64,000 nt of DNA, from the NCBI GenBank assembly GCA_963281155.1, contig CAUJLY010000001.1, positions 5,890,001-5,954,000 on the forward strand, read 5' to 3'. The notes under the pieces were generated by a model. That model made no database searches and was not told where the DNA came from. It saw nothing but the letters and a program-made list of their open reading frames with translations. Made by a program: the position numbers and the translations under genes. Positions 45,328 to 58,123 of the stretch are shown here, piece by piece (within the stretch, counting starts at the first letter, position 1; every line of letters starts with the position of its first letter). Origin of the DNA: Rhabditophanes sp. KR3021 (taxonomy: Eukaryota; Nematoda; Chromadorea; Rhabditida; Alloionematidae).

Positions 45328-48300
45328 GAAGTAACAATTTAACCTAAACTATTGTAAAAACTTCCTATATTGTATTAAAAAGAAGAGTTGAACATTTGAC
45401 ACAATTTCCCCACCATGGCTGCTATGAGACGACAGAAGGACAAATTACAAAAATGAAATCTCAAACTATGAACAATTCACACTTTCTCAACTTAATTCAT
45501 AACACTTAACATAATATTTGATATGTGACGTACCCTTTACTACTCATTTTTGACACAACACATTTATTTTCTTAATTAAAGCGTCTTATGATATGCTTAA
45601 TTACAATTCTTAGTGTGTGACGACATTTTATTATTTTGATGTATCTCATCCTATAACAAACAAACTTTATTGAGAATAAAAAGTTTGTCTTGCTAATTAT
45701 GTAATAACAATTTAAAAGAGACACCCTACAATAAATAACAAGCGATATTAAAAAAGCATTAAAAGATATTCTATTTTTGATTCACCCAAAATAAACAAGT
45801 ATACAGGATTAATGATAGTGAGTTCGATCAAATATTGTATGCTTAAATCACAATAGGCAATTTAAATGAACATAACAACTTATTACCATTTATTTGTATT
45901 TATTCGAATAATCAATTAATCTCTAACAAACATATTTTGTAAGAGTTATCAATTATTCAAAGCAACCTTTATCAATGAAGCATATCCGTTTATTTATATT
46001 GCTCTTCCAATATTATACTAGCAGCACAGCACAGAAAGCAGCTGGTCCTTTGTCCATCTAAAAATAAATTTGCGTGCAAATCATTTTTAACCTCAACACT
46101 TGGCCTTCTACCAATAGATGTATTACGAGTTTAAGGGTTAAAACTTTTACAGAGAACCTCTGTTGATACGTTTAAATGATGATTGTTGTAAATCGGCACG
46201 AGGACTATTTATTATTCTTTCGTTTATCAAAACCCGAAAATAACCTTTATCATCTATTTCAATATTTTACCTGCTTACATAAAGGGCTATATTTTATTTA
46301 ATTTTAGTTGATGTCTTTTAGCATTACCCGTAAAAGTCACTCACTCATTATTATTCACCAGTTCTATTGATTTTGACAGGCAAAAATATGCAATCAGTCA
46401 TTTAAACTATTTTTCATGATGCTCTATATCGCTTTACATTTAGCCGAACAGCGTGCTATCTACCCTTCCAATCGCCAACCAAAATATTATATTTTTATTT
46501 GATCATATGCACTAAAAATACTTACCGTCTTTGCTTGACTTAGTTTGCCTTAAATATTTTCTGTTGTCAACTCATTTATTGTAAAACATTTTTATACCAA
46601 TTCTACAATTTTATAAGAATGATGCAATACTACTAAAAAAGACTCATCGTCATTTCATCCTCACATCTTCATTGCAATATCTGTTCATTTGATATTGTGG
46701 CCTGTTTCAAAATACTTTCTGAGATTTTTAGATTTCAAAAATTCTTCTATTTGTAGTGACAAACAAAACTTAAATTTATTTATAATAATGTGAACATCAA
46801 ATGTTATAAACAGGATCAACCATATGATACTAGTTGGTACGCTTTGGGTGCCGTTAACAAATTATCAATTTTACTCCTTCGTCTTTTATAAAGTTATAAT
46901 AAATAATTTATGTTAAGGAGGTATATCTAACTATAATATATTTAGGTGCTATTATTCTGTGACAGTCATCTGCTGGCATATATGTTAACATAAATTTATA
47001 GAAGTAAGTAAATTATCATGATTAATATCCATTACTCACACCAAATCGTTCATACTGCTCCAAGTACCTGTAGTATATGTATGTATAAATCATAAAATCC
47101 GTTTGTACTTGTTATCAATGAGCAGTTCTTCTTTTATTTCTAATCTTTTTGATTCGTTATTTTAACTCAATTTTTTCACATATCAATTTGGAAGTGATAT
47201 AAAAAGATAATTCATAAATTATAGTTTTCATGTTTGCGCCTTAATGTTCTCGCCAAATATCATATTTATTACATTCTCAGCTATTAACATTTTATTTGCC
47301 TTTTATGATTGAATAAACATGGTCCATGTGATATATTTGCATCTTTTTTCTTACATAAAAACTATATGAACCACCAGAACACGCATTCTAGAGTACTCTT
47401 GACTTTGTTGACACTTCCTTTTTTGATAACAAAAACAAAAAATGAATCTAATTACATTTTTTAAAGCTAATTAATGTCTTAACAAAAAAGCTTCCTTATC
47501 GAATTATCTTTTTTATCAATTTACATCCTTCTGTTTATCTTTACTATCACATAAATTTTAGTTTAAAAGGTAGCATAAAGTTTGTGGGCTTAACAAATAA
47601 TGCACTTCCCTAAACACTTCCAAAAACGGTATAAATCATCAAAATATATAATTCAATTTTACCAAAATTACTCAACACATCCTTATGCATCTTTTACATT
47701 TTGTGAAGTAGAAAGTTCAATATTAGTATATATTTTTACCCATTTTTACTTATTTATACGTGTATTTTTGGTACACATGTCTCATCTAACTTTATTGATA
47801 TGAATCACATTGCTTTGTGTCAAGTGTTTTGTCATTATGGGTATCATTACTATTATTTCTGTTATTTTTCCTATTTCTATTGTTAGTATTGTTAGTGTTA
47901 TTAATATCACTATTATGTAGTATGAGAGAGAAACCAATTAATATTTGACTTTTAATTTCACCCGATGATTGATAACCTATGTGGGCTAAGGACGTTCATG
48001 TTTTTTGATCTGAGCTTATGTATGTCCTTTGTTAATATCATCTGATCCTCAATAACCATTTGATGGCAGGCGTCTTGGAGTAGTTATAAAAAATGCACGT
48101 ATTTAGCACAAACGTTGGCATGAATATCTTTTATCAATATTTTATTTGAGAAAATGTTTAATTTAAGAGTGGAAAATATTTGATTTGTCATTTTTAAGAG
48201 TGAAAACATTTTATTTGCTATGGCTAACAGTGAAAAATGTTTAATTTGTTTTGTATATTTTTGTGAATAGAAGTGTGTAATTTAAAGGACAGAATGTTTA

Positions 48301-49998
48301 ATTCCATAAGCTTATTCCAAATTTTATAAACCTAATGTCAAATGTCATAAACAGGCCATTTATTTTAAACTTTGTTTACAATTATATGTGAAATTGTATA
48401 AGTCATGTTTTGTGAAAGTACCTTCCAATAATATTTAGTCCCTTCATGGTTATGTTAAAAGATATAATCTAAAGACTTGAAAATACTTAAAACATTTGTC
48501 CTATTTAATTCCTTTTTTCATAAAAATTAATGATAAGCATTGTTTTCTTTATCAGTGTTTAAAAATATAGAATTTAGTGTGATCGACTGGAGACGATTCT
48601 TTTAGGACATATGCATAACTATTTTTTAATCTCATTTTGAAAAATGTATAGTTGTGTATATATTTTGAAAAGATATGTCTCAATTGACAGGCAATATATT
48701 TCCAAATCTTTATAAATATAGTATGGAGTATTGTACTTTATATATTAGGTTGAATTAAATTTGTGTTTGAAGATAAATATTTGTAGGATTATGTTAATAT
48801 TATATCATTTTATTGAGCTCAGAGAAGTAAACAATATCGTCACTTATCCTCATCCACTTACTTTATGCCTTAAACATGATGTTGACAGCAACTTCTACCA
48901 ACTCTTTTTGTTTACTTTCATAAATTAACCAGATAAATTATTTTATTCTTTTATTGCCTTATTTTTCTGTTGTTTTTTCATATGCCATATAACAATACTG
49001 CTGGTATCATATCTAATAATTTTGTTGATTAAGGCAAAATATGTGCAATGTTTGTCAATTACTTACGTTTACTTGCGGTTACAAGAGAAGCCGAATTTCA
49101 TTTTCACGTTATTTATTATTCAAATATGTTTAATATTTTGATTCATGTCAAAGTTAATGTAAGATATCATTACATAAGTGCATCGAGATTCTCTTATCAT
49201 GATTTGGTAATTGTATAACTAGTATTTACGTTTAATCTTCTCTAAATTTTGCACCTTTACAAAAGAAGATAGATGGTGTCTTTGAATTATGGTTTGTATG
49301 ATGACATCTTCATAATCAGCTAGAAAGTAATTACATCTTATCAAAAATATGTAATAAGATGTTAAAATTTGGGGATTATTATAAGTTGTTATACTGGGAG
49401 AAAGTGATATTGTATTTTAGATGGGTAGTGGTTTGGAATGTACAAATTTGCGAGGAGAAGGTGGCAGTTGCTGGTTATAAAATGGCGTCAGTAAAGTAAA
49501 TTTTATCATTTTTGCACACGAGCATTAGATGATGTAGTTATTAATTGATGTGACAATACAATCGCTCTTTTTAAATTGGTGATACCGCTATGACAATATA
49601 AAGCGTGCCCCACCCATAGATAGCAGGTGTTTACATTTTTTTGGTTTCTTTGAGATTGTCTTTAATTAGTCGTAGTACTTTTCTAGATATTTTTTCAATA
49701 TTTATATAGTAAAAATATTGCTAGACTGAGTGACCTAATAACATTGCCACTCACATATTCCTACAATTCAAGAAGAACGATGCCCTTTGCACATACTTTT
49801 ATGTTCGAAAAGGTTTGCACTTGTGCAGAAAAAACTTTTCTCATACTCATTCATTTATGCTGAGTATACGTAGTGATGGTGTCATTTTATTTTCTTCCCT
49901 ATCGCGTTACTTATTTTTAATCGCTTTTAAGTCATTTTTTAAATCGTTTTTTACGAGATAAATTTAATTTTTACAGGTTAACTATAGTTGTTAGCAAC
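45328..49998. other. 4.7-kb gene-free stretch
   Basis: No convincing coding or RNA gene. The + strand is C-richer than G in 45.5-47.8 kb and strongly G-richer than C in about 48.1-49.6 kb. Loose, diverged repeats of a phrase like gtgaaaaatgtttaatttg occur near 48150-48300. A TTTTTACAG acceptor at about 49969-49977 precedes the transporter ATG, so part of the right end may be a leader intron. Confidence 0.5.
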
Positions 49999-52900
49999 AT
50001 GACTGCTATGAAAAGAGAAAGAACTCCCGACAGATGGGTTCCCATTGCATTAGATGGTGGTTGGGGATACATGGTAATTCTTGGTAGTTTTGCCATCCAC
50101 GTAATTGCCGATGGAATTGTTTATGCATTTGGCGTTATGGCCAAAGCTCTTATGGAGGTATGTTAGACGTACCAATCAGTTAATATAATCAATTTAGACT
50201 TTCCAAGTATCTAATGCCCAAGTATCAATCATTGTTTCTCTTCTCGTCGGAATCACATTAGCCTCCGGACCTGTTGCCTCAGGTGTAACAAATAAATATG
50301 GATGTCGTATAACAACAATCGTGGGAGCTTTCATTGCTAGTATCGGACTATTTGCAGCTTCTTTTGCTACAAACATTTATTACGTCATGGTTTTTGCTGG
50401 AGCAGTAACTGGAGTTGGCTTTGGATTTATTTATTGCCCAGCCATTGTTATTGTCACAATGTATTTTGAAAAATATCGTGCTCTAGCAACAGGAATTGCC
50501 GTTTGTGGTGCCGGTGTTGGTACAGGTTTGTATTTCTTCTACTAACCTTACTTAATTAATTTAATTTTAGGTAATTTAAGAAAAAATTAACGAGTTTATT
50601 CAAAAATGGGAAAAGTCTAAAATAGTAATTAAGTAATATGCTTCGTTGTCAAATGCGTTTTCTTAAGAATAATCTGGAATGTTTATTATACATTCCTTGA
50701 TTGCCCAGATGTCTCGATCTTTGTTAAGGTGTCTTGTAGTTCGAGAATTATAGCATATTCACAGGCCAAGCTACATTACTTGTTAAGTCGTCAAGATACA
50801 TAGCTACTAATTGCCTCTTGCTATGCAAAATATCCATAATTTTAGTTTCTTTCGCATTCAAAGGTATGAACCTAGAGAAATAACGTTGACTATCTCATTG
50901 ATGTTTATTGGGTCTTCTTTTTAAATCAGCAGTGCCCCACAATACAAAATTGCTTCTATAAGTTGTTCAAAAGACAGCAATTACAATCAACATTTTCCGG
51001 AATGTCTAACAGAACGTATAATGATTCCTTACTTTTGCTTGTTTTCCGAGATTCCCCCTTCTGAAGAATATCATCAACTTGGTTATCACCTGTTCATCTG
51101 TGCATTTATTTTCTTCTTCAAATGAGTTCTTGGCTGCAGCTCTCAATTTGCTACATACTCTTTGTTTGCAGTGATAGGATTCCTCCGTTCTGAGACTGAA
51201 TGTATCACCACAAATTTCACATTTGAAAGCACCACCTTTCTTAATAGTTGAATTGGCGCTGATTGGTGATGGGTCAAGAGAAATTGGATAGATATTATGC
51301 TTCTCCAAAAGCTTGCTACACAGATACTTCCTCAATTTCAGCAGTGTTTCCGGGTATGGCAGCAAGATGAACTCCATCGTTCTGTTGGTTTTGCAATTGG
51401 TAAACTTTGGGTAGCTGTAATTAATAGCATGTTCTATTCCATAAGCAACGTCTCTCTGAAACCTGTCTGCAGAGTATAGCATTTCTACGACCTCACCCTT
51501 CTTAAAAGAGTCAACAAATAAGGATTCCTTTCTGGTCATTGGACCTTCGTTGACAATCAGCAAAGAGACATCGTAGCTGTGTTTCTCGAATCTTTTTATT
51601 TGACCTTCATCTTTTCTTTTCTCATCTGGTGCAGATACTCCAACATAGCCAGGTTTTCCATTCCTAGCACGTGCCAAATAGACATGACAATCTAACTTGT
51701 GCTTCGTCGTAACAATAAAACTGCGCTGATATATTATAAATGAACAAGATACTTTGAAAAAAGACAGTTTATGAATGTCTTACTATATTAAAACACAACC
51801 TATTTTATATTATTAATTTTACTTATTGTCATAATTTCAGCTATTTTCTCACCTCTTCAAGAATGGATTATTTCCAATTATTCTTGGCAAGCAGCCCTTA
51901 GAATCAATGCTGGATTCACAATGTTATGTATTTTGGCTGGACTTACCTTTGCTCCCTTGGAATTCATGCCTGTTTGGGATAAGAAAGAAGGGGAATTGGA
52001 TGAAGAAGTAGAAGAAACTGTCTCAGAAACTAAAATGGTATCAGACTTGAAAGATGACGCCGAAACGAAATCTCTTCTCGAAGTAGGAAAAATAGTCCGC
52101 CCTGCCATTTCCCATCAAGACATTTCCCTCCAACACGACAATGGGTTAGTCAAGAGAACAATCAGTACATCAAGTGGCCTCAACAAAGACAGAAGCAAGA
52201 ATGTTACCGAATCATCTGGTTATCTCGATATCAAGGATGTTTTCTACCAAGGAAGTGTTACCCATTTGCCCGAATATCAAAAGGAAGGAGAAAAATTCAG
52301 AAGTGTACACTCCCTTCATTCCAGAACTGCTTCTCATGGAGCTGCTGATTTGAAGAAAGTTGGGTTTGAAGAAGATGAAAAACAATTGGTTAGTCAAAGC
52401 ACCGATGCCGGAGTCAAGGAACAATCAGGATTCATGAAGTAAGTCGATGCGTATACTAAAATACATACTAATAACCAACTTTAGAGCTATTAACAAGTAC
52501 ACTGATTTAAGTTTACTCCAAGACCCAATCTTTATCTTATTCGCCGTCTCAAACTTCTTCACTTCAGTTGGATTCAACGCACCAATGGTAATCTATAGAT
52601 TTTAAATGTCTAATGTGTGTTAATTAAATTTAGGCATTTCTTGTATCACACGGCGTTCGACTCGGTCTAACTAATGAAAACGCATCTTTGATTATGTCTG
52701 CCTGGGGTATTTGTAATACAGTTGGTCGTGTTGTCTTTGGACTCATCTCTGACATGAAATTCCCGTTCAAAGGAGGGGATAACTTGGCAAGAAATCGCCT
52801 TTGGATCTACAATATTTCGCTTATCGTTAACGGCCTCGTTACTGGGTTCAGTTTCTTGTTCACAGACTTTTACGGAATCATTTTCTTCGGAGCATTTATT

Positions 52901-53206
52901 GGACTCTCAATTTCTTCTTACGTTTGCTTAACTTCTGTTATTTTGGTTGATCTGATTGGAGTAGACAAATTAACAAATGGATTTGGAATGCTTCTATTAT
53001 TCCAAGGAATTGCTACCTTTGTTGGACCACCACTTGCCGGAATCATCGCTGATGCCACTGATTCATATAACTGGGCCTTTTTCATGTGTGGAACCTGCAT
53101 AGCAATTTCTGGGGCCATGCTTTTCGGAGTAAGCTTCCTTCAAAGAAAGTTAAACCGAGTCCCTGAAATCGCCACTGGTAAGGCAAAGGACATCATGTTA
53201 CATTAA
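49999..53206 (+). CDS. monocarboxylate-transporter family protein (SLC16/MCT)
   Basis: Five exons: 49999-50157, 50198-50525, 51841-52438, 52485-52587 and 52634-53206, all in phase, give 586 residues. The N-terminus has the MCT signature ALDGGWGYMVILGSF in the first membrane helix. Twelve hydrophobic segments fall in two groups of six, separated by a charged cytosolic loop of about 180 residues, longer than in most MCTs. MCTs are major-facilitator proteins moving lactate, pyruvate, ketone bodies or aromatic acids across the plasma membrane, often with protons; the substrate here cannot be told. The 1.3-kb intron between exons 2 and 3 holds a minus-strand reading frame. Converges with the myosin VI gene, 444 bp apart. 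Confidence 0.9.
51006..51779 (-). CDS. reading frame nested in the transporter intron, unrecognised zinc-binding motif
   Basis: The frame is open for 257 codons from 51779 to a stop at 51006, entirely inside the intron 50526-51840 of the transporter gene and on the opposite strand. It has no ATG in its first part (first in-frame Met is after NEGP), so a 5' exon is missing or the gene is a remnant. Codon use and composition are protein-like. Near the C-terminus CEICGDTF ... YHCKQRVC gives a C-x2-C ... H-C ... C zinc-finger-like cluster. No family is recognised. It may be a nested gene, a gene fragment or part of a mobile element. Confidence 0.5.
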   Translation of the reverse strand, partial: DIHKLSFFKVSCSFIIYQRSFIVTTKHKLDCHVYLARARNGKPGYVGVSAPDEKRKDEGQIKRFEKHSYDVSLLIVNEGPMTRKESLFVDSFKKGEVVEMLYSADRFQRDVAYGIEHAINYSYPKFTNCKTNRTMEFILLPYPETLLKLRKYLCSKLLEKHNIYPISLDPSPISANSTIKKGGAFKCEICGDTFSLRTEESYHCKQRVCSKLRAAAKNSFEEENKCTDEQVITKLMIFFRRGNLGKQAKVRNHYTFC

Positions 53207-53649
53207 AATGAATCTTTAACACTATTACGTTTTCACTCAATTTTCGCCTTAACACTTTTACATTTCTTATTATAACACAAATTCACTTTATCACACGACA
53301 GGTTAACTGTTATGTTTTCTGTTAGCCATATCAGTTGTCATTTCAGTATATCAAGTTTTCATTTGAAGTCAACCCAGTGCTTTAACAATCCTATGAAATG
53401 ATGTTAACCTTATTATTCGATTTTATAAATTAATAAAATATTACATTAAAGACGTTCTACATTTTATATATTGATAAATAAATTTTTATGACTATTGTCA
53501 TAAGTTTTTATATTTTAATGAATTAAATATTACGGCACTTTATTATTCCTCTTAGTTTATTTAAAATTTATACACAACGTCTTTAGAGTTAACGTTAAAA
53601 TCATATAAAAATACAAATAAGTTGATACAAATGCAGACATTGAATTTGC
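53207..53649. other. 3' flanks of two converging genes
   Basis: AT-rich. I looked here for a missing myosin VI cargo-domain exon (for example a WWY-coding stretch) and saw none on the minus strand. Confidence 0.5.
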
Positions 53650-56600
53650 TTAATTTTCGGCATTACGACGTTCCTTGAATTCACGCATTTTGCGGAGCAT
53701 GATCTCACGTTTCTCAGAATCAATCAAGTCTGAACGGTTGACATATCTAACTGGAGTTGCACCCATATCAGCTTTGGCTTTCTCTTCTCTAGACTTGTTA
53801 CTATTCTTCCAAGATTGGAATTTGTGAAGGCGGCGATGGAATTCAGCACGGCAAGCCATGACGAGTTTCTTGTTGTCAGAGGTGTTGATGGTGTTTCGGA
53901 GGATCTCATACTTCATTCTGGGAAGATTGGTAACCAATTCATTCATGTCTCCTACGTTTTCATTGAGAATCGGCAAATCAAAGGTTGACAACAACACAGG
54001 TTCTTCACAATTAATCTTTGGTTTGATCAATTCTGAAGATTCTTGATTGCTTTCATCATAACCAACGGCTGTGATTGAATCCAGCTTTTTGCGTTCAATG
54101 TCTTTGGATTGTCTGTGAAGGACAGCATTTTCGGCAGCCAATTTCTTGTGTTTTTCTTCAATTTCTTGGAGCCGTTTTTTGAGAGCAGCTTCTTCTTCGA
54201 GGAGTAACCTTTGTTCTTCCAAATGCTTTGTTTTCTCTTCTTGCTCTTTTCTTAGGATCATCTCTTGAGCCAACCTGGCTTCTTCCTTAGCTTTCAATTC
54301 CGCATTCATCTTGGTCATTTCATCCTGTTTGTCCTTCTCCACCTTAAGCTCCTGTTCAAAGTCGTCCTTTTCCTTTTGAATAACCATATCATTGTACAAA
54401 GAAGCAAATTTACATGCAATTTCCGGGAACAACTTGAGATTGTCATTATACAATTCAAAATCATTCTTTGTAAACAACCCAGCTATGAAATCGATTTGAA
54501 TCCCAATTTCATTCATCTTGAAAGTCCAGTCTTCTTGATTCGTTTTCAGAGAAAGTCCAAGCTCTTTAAGCTTAACGAAGTTCTTTTGTAGATCGGTTGC
54601 AATTCTTTTGTTGATGAGGAGTGGTGTAAACTTCTTTCTAGCTACAAATCCTCTAACTTGAGCCTGGACAGTAGTCGCGCATTTTCTTCTAAAGACAACA
54701 TTGCGGTTGATGCGGTTCAATGAGATAACACCATAAATAGACGATACCCAGCGTCCTTTGTTCAACCAGAATTGAATTTTGCCGATCATCTCTTGCATTT
54801 CCTTAGCGTCTTGTTTCATCAACTTGTCGAATTGAGCGAATTTGCCAGGTCTAAAGAACACTTTAGTCAAGCCAAACTTATAGTCAACTCCTTGAAGACC
54901 GACAACTTTGAAAAGACATTTAGCAAAAGTCCGAGGATCAAGATTCCTAAGATTGGATGGCAACAAAGAAGCATAGCTGTCGTAAAGTTCTTTGAAAACA
55001 GTACGTGAAGGGAAACCTCCTTGCATCAACTCCAACACGTCAATCATCCCACTACAAAGCAACTGATTGAGAATTTGTTGGCCGTCAAATTTGCCACTGA
55101 TCATCTCATTGTTTGGTTTCATGCAACGAACGAAATTAGTACCAGTCTTGTCAAGCTTCTTGATTAATTCGTCCAATTGACTCTTAAACTTGCTACTCAC
55201 AGTTGGCGAAGAAAGTTTGGTAGTCTTGGCGACCTTAGAATCACTATCGAAAGGCGGGAACAAAGTTTGCAAAAGACTGTTCGATGTTGTCTCAAGCAAT
55301 ATTTCCAAAGACATGTGAAGGCTGTCGTTATTCTTTTCCAAAAAGTGCTTTGTTTCGTAACAAACGCTTCCTGCAAAGTGACGAATAACGAATCCTTCAT
55401 CATTTTTGATATTTCTGTGATCTTTAACAGCCGACTTCCTTGGAATGTCAATCCGGAAATTGTTGTTGTGTGTTTGATGGACGCAATCCGTAAAGTGACT
55501 TGAAATTGGTTTAGGTAAACGGGCTTCTTCGTTCAAAATATCAATGATTCCTGTTCCTTTAGCTTCCATCAAATTGATACAGTCCAAGTTGTCAGAAAAT
55601 TCAATTTTCGCAACATTAAGTCCCTCTTTTTGGTACAACTCTTGCTCTTGCTTTAAAATTCTATCATTGAAAAACTGCTGCAACTTTTCATTTGAGTAGT
55701 TGATGCAGAATTGTTCGAAGCAATTTCTTTGGAAAAACTCTAAAATACCAAAATCAGTTTTTGTGTTAAAGTTTAAACCCACCAAAGCCTGCAATATCAA
55801 GAACACCAATGAAGTTTTTGCTGTTACTGATCAAGATACATTTGTTGATTGAAGCAACAATCCCATCGAATAGTTTGCCGTAGATCTTCTTAGATAAAGC
55901 ATCACGAGCAGCACCAGCTTCATGTGGTTTGAGTTGAACTGAGATAGCTGTACCTTTGACTCCGCCCCGAGTAGCTTGCATTATACGAGCTGTCAATTCA
56001 TTCCGTAGCGTTGATTCTTCAATTCCAAGTAGACTTGAAGCAGCTGTTAGAGAAGGTAGTGAATTGTCTGTGATAACACTTCCACCCTGAGAGTTGTCTG
56101 CAGCTTCTTCAAAAGTGATATTTCCGAGATGTAAAATTCCAGCGACAGTTGCAAACAAAATTTTTATCTTCTCATCATCGAAACCAATCACATGCAAAGC
56201 CTTTCCAAGTTTTTCAAAATCCTTCAAATCATCAACCATAGAATCTAGTGAAAAAGAATCATTGTCCTTAGCTCTTGCGGGAATTAGGCTAAATGTTTCC
56301 GAGTTTGAGAAAAATTGGCAAAGACCCTTCTTTAGATAATTGTAACTTTGAATAGTTTCCAACTTGAACTCCTTTCTCCATTCATCAGTAGCACCACCAA
56401 GTAATTGATAAAAGACATGGTAATTTCTTTCATTTGGACTTTGACTCACGATTCTAGACTTTTCCAAAAGATAATGTGAGACATATCCTCCCGAAACCAT
56501 GTTGTCATCATCAAAGTGAATCTCAACAAACTTTCCAAATCGAGAACTGTTGTTGTTTCGAGTTGTTTTAGCATTACCAAACGCTTCCAAAATAGGATTG

Positions 56601-57430
56601 GTTTCCAAGATTCTTTGCTCAATGTTTCCAGCCGTCTTTCCCCAACTCTCACAAATGTATCTCAATACTTGCTTCTGTGATTCAGTCTTTCCTGGAAACA
56701 AAAATGAGCTATATTGATGAGTAATAAGTATATGATAAAAGTAATTTATGAATAGGACATAAAGATAAAAGACTTTGTAACAGACATGAATCAAAAACTA
56801 ATTAGAAGTGGCTTAGCTTATTCTAAACTAAATTAAAAGTGCTCAATTTACTCTAAATGACTTCTCGGAACGTAATCAAAGCACATTCTGAAATATTAGT
56901 ATGTCAATAGATTTTGTAATTTTTGAATAATAAAACTAGTCTTTACCTGCTCCTGATTCGCCGGAAACAATAATTGATTGACTTGTTTTGCAGCGTTTCA
57001 TCTCATTGTATGCTTTGTCGGCAATAGCGAAGATATGAGGAGGCAATATTCCTAAACTCTTTCCAGCATAGCTATGCATTGTGTCGACAGAGTACAATTC
57101 GGGAATGGACTTGTAAGGATTGATTGAAATCAGAATGTTGGCCACATACGTGTATATCTCGTTCCTGAGGAAGCGGTTCTTTGAGTTGTCCAACAACGTA
57201 GCAGCGTTTAAAAACTTCAGAGCACAGTGATCCTCAAAGTGATTGTCGTCAACCTGATCAGCTGGCAAGATGCTATCTAAGTTTAGAGAACGTTCTGCTC
57301 CACTGCCTTGGATCTTGATTAAGGCAGACTCATTATCCTGAATGTCGATGACTTGGGCTAAAATAAAACCTTCTTTTGGATCGGGTACAAAGACTAGCTG
57401 TCCCTCTGGCGGCAACAAAAGATTATCCAT
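53650..57430 (-). CDS. myosin VI heavy chain, short tail
   Basis: Exons 57430-56947, 56691-55783 and 55739-53650 join in phase 1 twice (introns 255 and 43 bp), giving 1160 residues. The motor has P-loop GESGAGKT (157-164), switch I NNNSSRFGKF (207-216) and switch II DIAGFE (460-465). The converter is followed by the insert-2-like helix of class VI (about 768-800), the structure that makes these motors walk to the actin minus end, then one IQ motif (about 818-836). A charged helical region and the adaptor-binding RRL motif (about 1100) follow. The chain ends about 60 residues later without the globular cargo-binding domain that carries WWY in other myosin VI proteins. Myosin VI works in endocytosis and in nematode sperm formation. 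Confidence 0.92.
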
Positions 57431-58123
57431 AGTTTGTTGTTAAAATTATATCTGATTCCAACGCATTATAACATATTTATATTGTTTATAATTTTAATAT
57501 TGCATTATTTAAATTTGTTCACATTTAATATGTAAATTATCGAGCCAACTTGCCGCCAAACAAAACGCTTAATTGTGGGTTTTGGGTGGTCAGAGTTGGT
57601 TTTAGGCGTAGTATTTCGTGAAATGACAAAAATTAAAATATGGGAAGATATTTTATAATAGCTTGGTGTATTATTGGCGCCATCTATTCATGGTAACCCA
57701 TTTTCCGTCGAGTAAGCATGTTTGGTGTATGGACGATCTCAAGACGAAAATGTTGATTATATTAACCAATGGAAGCGTTTTTCCAAACTGAGTTCACGTT
57801 TTGCTTATAATTGCTGGTCAACACAACACTACTTAATCTATTCTCTATTTTGTTGTGCGCATTTATAACTATTTTGTACCCAGATGGGGGCATAATTTTT
57901 TGTGTTTTACACACTTCTAATGTCCATTTTTCCGTTCTGTTTCATCTATTTAGCTTACATTAATTAATTTGATACACGAAAGTATATTTATTGACATATT
58001 AAATTCTGTTTGAACTGTTTTATAATTTAGTTTTTTAAACATTTTAGGCTGACTCAGGCGACATCTATTTGAAGTAAAAAGTCTATTTCAACCTTGTTGG
58101 GATTATTATTTCCAATTGTTATA
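57431..58123. other. intergenic between divergent genes
   Basis: Should contain the promoters of myosin VI and the CLK-type kinase. AT-rich, with no clear TATA box. A TTTTAG at about 58043-58048 before the kinase ATG may be a leader splice acceptor. Confidence 0.45.
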
